In this document: one piece after another, positions 6,414 through 6,415 of the stretch
How the letters are laid out: each line of letters starts with the position of its first letter
How positions within the stretch are numbered: the first letter of the stretch is position 1
Assembly: GCA_031283015.1 (NCBI GenBank)
Contig: JAITCQ010000062.1
Location: forward strand, 1 to 6,415
Origin: Candidatus Methanoplasma sp.
GTDB taxonomy: Archaea; Thermoplasmatota; Thermoplasmata; Methanomassiliicoccales; Methanomethylophilaceae
DNA: 6,415 bases
Reading direction: 5' to 3'
Notes under the pieces: model-generated
What the model was told of the DNA's origin: nothing
What the model saw: only the letters and a program-made list of their open reading frames with translations
The model's database searches: none
Made by a program: the position numbers and the translations under genes

Positions 6414-6415
6414 CT

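Noticed and set aside
6341..6415. Integration site in the tRNA-Asp gene
   Set aside because: tRNA 3' ends are common integration targets, but the window ends two bases after the gene, with no duplicated segment or integrase visible.

Overview
This window looks archaeal. AT-rich TATA-like elements sit about 25-28 bp upstream of a plausible start of the tRNA gene and upstream of the substrate-binding-protein gene. The tRNA-Asp gene has no encoded CCA. One gene has the CBS-CBS-ParB domain order known from archaeal genomes. The moderately GC-rich coding sequence and the protein wording would suit a euryarchaeal methanogen or Thermoplasmata relative, for example Methanomassiliicoccales. That lineage guess is inference and was not searched.

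Layout. (1) 1-2298, plus strand: phosphoenolpyruvate synthase, cut at its 5' end by the window edge. (2) 2299-3153, minus strand: a 284-residue protein with two CBS domains and a ParB/Srx-like domain. Its stop codon directly abuts the stop of the first gene. (3) 3154-3313: a divergent intergenic region with AT-rich promoter candidates for both directions and several short inverted repeats. (4) 3314-6274, plus strand: a three-gene type II ABC importer cluster of the BtuFCD/FecBCD class, in the order substrate-binding protein, permease, ATPase. (5) 6275-6340: a short gap carrying a TATA box. (6) 6341-6413: tRNA-Asp(GUC).

How the genes work together. The three transporter genes form one coherent uptake system. 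An externally displayed binding protein, apparently held by a C-terminal membrane helix, hands ligand to a roughly ten-helix permease driven by the ATPase. The ligand cannot be read from sequence; corrinoid, iron chelate/haem or oxyanion are the family options. PEP synthase is a gluconeogenic enzyme that makes AMP. The neighbouring CBS-ParB protein could sense adenine nucleotides through its CBS pair, but any functional link between the two is speculation.

I see no mobile element, CRISPR array or clearly new multi-gene system. The points most worth a second look are the CBS-ParB protein, which lacks the usual DNA-partition hallmarks, and the palindromes in the divergent promoter region.
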